A stretch of 64,000 nt of DNA from Hyphomicrobium sp. ghe19 (lineage in GTDB: Bacteria; Pseudomonadota; Alphaproteobacteria; Rhizobiales; Hyphomicrobiaceae): the NCBI RefSeq assembly GCF_902712875.1, contig NZ_LR743509.1, forward strand, positions 4,106,001 through 4,170,000, in the 5' to 3' direction. Of this stretch, positions 62,650-64,000 are shown one piece after another; the first letter of the stretch is position 1, and each line of letters begins with the position of its first letter. The notes beneath the pieces were generated by a model. It saw only the letters and a list, made by a program, of their open reading frames with translations, was not told where the DNA came from and made no database searches. A program made the translations under genes and the position numbers.

Positions 62650-63225
62650 CTATGGCTTTCCGCTCTTGGAGTCTTTAGCGGGATTTGTTGGCTTCGCCTG
62701 AGTGCCTGCAACGGTTGCCGGAAGTTCAGAGACCGAAATTCCGAACAGACGCCAGTGGCCGGCGTACGGCTCGTAGGTCAGGTCGAAACTTAACTGACCG
62801 GCTTGACCGGGAAAAAATCCGGCGATGTGTAACAGTGGCTGGGCGTCCGAGACTTCCGCCGCGGTCAGCGTCGGTATCTGCATGGCGACAGCCGAGAGAT
62901 CGAGGTTCTGATTTTCCAGCTGTGCGAAAATGCGTCCAAGTTGGGCGGCAGTGTTATTGCGGTTGAAGGATGGGCCAGCACGGTCGCGCAAGACGGTGTA
63001 GTTGCCAGTCTGCAGCGCATCGTTGAGCGTCAACAATGATAAGCGCACCAGGAGAACCAGCTTTTCGGCGGAGGGCACTGGAAGGCGTCCGGCATTCTGG
63101 TTCTGGTCCGGTGTCGCGGCCTTCGGCTTGGTTGCGGCAGGCTTTTGCGGCGTGGAAACCTGTGCAGCCGCGGGACATGTCGCGACGAGTGCCGCTGCCA
63201 ACACGATCGCCTGGGTAATACGCAT
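62650..63225 (-). CDS. Secreted protein of unknown function next to the trimeric adhesin
   Basis: 191 residues. Signal peptide MRITQAIVLAAALVATCPAAA, a Pro/Lys/Ala-rich linker, then a folded part of about 130 residues (LVRLSLLTLNDALQTGNYTV, LSFDLTYEPYAGHWRLFGIS) and a Pro/Lys-rich tail. The folded part resembles small NTF2-like or periplasmic unknown domains, but I cannot name it. It lies 86 bases downstream of the adhesin gene on the same strand, with a hairpin between, so it could be an accessory to that adhesin. Confidence 0.7.
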   Translation of the reverse strand: MRITQAIVLAAALVATCPAAAQVSTPQKPAATKPKAATPDQNQNAGRLPVPSAEKLVLLVRLSLLTLNDALQTGNYTVLRDRAGPSFNRNNTAAQLGRIFAQLENQNLDLSAVAMQIPTLTAAEVSDAQPLLHIAGFFPGQAGQLSFDLTYEPYAGHWRLFGISVSELPATVAGTQAKPTNPAKDSKSGKP

Positions 63226-63257
63226 GAATGATTAGCCCTCGTGATGAACGTGCGCAA

Positions 63258-63285
63258 ACGGCGGCAGCCTTCGGGCCGCCACCGT
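63258..63285 (-). terminator. Strong tetraloop hairpin after the adhesin gene
   Basis: On the minus strand a 12-pair stem (two G-T pairs) closes a CGAA tetraloop and is followed by TTTGCGC, 26 bases after the adhesin stop. It can work as an intrinsic terminator, although the T-run is short; partial read-through to the gene at 63225 is possible. Confidence 0.6.
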
Positions 63286-63311
63286 TCCTAATCTCTTTTC
63301 GTCTTCGGCGA

Positions 63312-64000
63312 TCAGAAGCCGAAGGTCACGCCAGCTTTGCCGGCGACGGTGCCCTCTGTGGTTCCGAAGCCGATGCCGCCGTCGACAACGACCGAGCTGT
63401 TAGCGCCAAAGCCGCCGCGGTTAAGGACGCCCGCAAGGCTGACACCGAGAGCGCTAGAGCCATCGAAGTTGCCCCAGCCGACGCGGGCGGCGAACGTTTG
63501 GTTGCCCTGGAAGATCGGCGGCGAGAGAGCGAGCGCAACGGCGATGCCCTCAGCCAGCTCCTGGTCGCGCTTATGCAGTCCGCCAATCTGCGCATTGAGC
63601 GCACTGATATCGCCCGATGTCGCAAGACCCATGTCGGCAGCCGTACGCGTCGCGAGATTGCCCGAGGAATCCGAGGTCACGAAATTAACCGGCCCACTCT
63701 GGGCCGCACGACTCGCATCCGACGAGATACCACCGAGTGTGTAGGTGTTGCTCGCGCCGCCGATCGCCACTTGATTGTCGCGCGTCGTCGCAGCGCCCTG
63801 TCCGATCGCCGATGAATTGGCGTGCGTGGCAGAGGCGCCTTGGCCAAGCGCAGTGGAATTTTCGCCGGAGGCCTGCGCCCCATCGCCGATCGCCGTCGAG
63901 AGATCTCCACTCGCAGCGGAGTTCTGGCCGGTGGCCGTCGCGCCGGTACCGGTTGCGCGCGCGAGAACGCCTGTCGCCGTTCCGCGATCGCCCGTCGCTT
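63312..64000 (-). CDS. Trimeric autotransporter adhesin (YadA-like), C-terminal part, cut by window end
   Basis: The frame is open through the window edge, so the N-terminal part lies outside; 229 residues are visible. Upstream part: head-type repeats of the YadA/Hia kind (STAIGDGAQASG, STALGQGASATH, SSAIGQGAAT). Then a short neck/stalk (ISALNAQIGGLHKRDQELAE) and the four-strand YadA anchor ending VAGKAGVTFGF, with the terminal Phe of trimeric barrels. Forms a homotrimer in the outer membrane and mediates adhesion or autoagglutination. A hairpin follows the stop. Confidence 0.9.
   Translation of the reverse strand, partial: ATGDRGTATGVLARATGTGATATGQNSAASGDLSTAIGDGAQASGENSTALGQGASATHANSSAIGQGAATTRDNQVAIGGASNTYTLGGISSDASRAAQSGPVNFVTSDSSGNLATRTAADMGLATSGDISALNAQIGGLHKRDQELAEGIAVALALSPPIFQGNQTFAARVGWGNFDGSSALGVSLAGVLNRGGFGANSSVVVDGGIGFGTTEGTVAGKAGVTFGF

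Noticed and set aside
1-64000. tRNA genes, rRNA genes, complete insertion sequences or a prophage
   Set aside because: No T-arm GTTCRA-type signature in a cloverleaf context, no transposase with flanking inverted repeats and no phage structural genes were seen; a tRNAscan and an IS search would settle it.

Overview
The window looks like a chromosomal, accessory-rich segment of an alphaproteobacterium, most likely in the Hyphomicrobiales (Rhizobiales). Reasons: a fused beta-barrel/OprB porin of the rhizobial type, a cysteine hydrolase very like the Rhizobium biuret hydrolase, NitT/TauT-type ABC transporters including a fused double permease and an ATPase with an AAA-associated tail, and a REP-like palindrome of a type I recall as common in this order. 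I see no rRNA or tRNA gene, CRISPR array, complete insertion sequence or prophage.

Layout. 0-0.3 kb: end of a VOC-fold protein. 0.7-8.5 kb: a MocR-type regulator facing a tight operon of RidA, a TauABC-like transporter, two isochorismatase-fold cysteine hydrolases (the second biuret-hydrolase-like) and a gamma-glutamyltransferase-like enzyme; it reads as uptake and stepwise hydrolysis of a nitrogen-rich amide or ureide. 8.9-11.7 kb: an orphan membrane-tethered TAXI protein, a uppP fragment and a periplasmic transglutaminase-like cysteine peptidase. 12.2-22.4 kb (locus A): a divergent pair of tiny secreted proteins, a fused porin, a CzcA-like RND pump with adaptor, a BamE-like protein and a divergent outer-membrane factor. 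22.4-27.7 kb: Kup, an MgtC operon with two small upstream genes, then decayed DNA holding an integrase/DUF262 chimera. 27.8-34.6 kb: a NitT/TauT permease-ATPase-membrane protein operon and a divergent histidine kinase/response regulator pair.

34.6-41.2 kb (locus B): a second copy of the locus A theme: a divergent pair of secreted small proteins from the same two families, a second RND pump and adaptor, and an XRE-type regulator overlapping the pump gene. Three copies of an ACTGTGA-N4-TCACAGT operator lie in front of the transcription units of this locus only. 41.2-43.5 kb is decayed DNA with a broken HNH gene.

43.5-51.9 kb: an envelope cluster running one way: MetA-like outer-membrane protein, formylglycine-generating enzyme, a basic secreted protein, a Tat-exported sulfatase with a C-T-A-G-R active site, an exported HAD phosphatase, DUF3302 protein, a frameshifted HlyD-type protein and a Tat-type exported protein of unknown fold. 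52-59.5 kb: pirin with divergent LysR regulator, a YdcZ-type transporter, an ArsB/NhaD-type permease with a damaged start, and a stress set (DUF417, Ohr/OsmC, exported epoxide hydrolase). 59.7-62.6 kb: a large winged-helix/NTPase/TPR regulator facing the stress set. 62.6-64 kb: a secreted protein and the C-terminal part of a trimeric autotransporter adhesin cut by the window edge.
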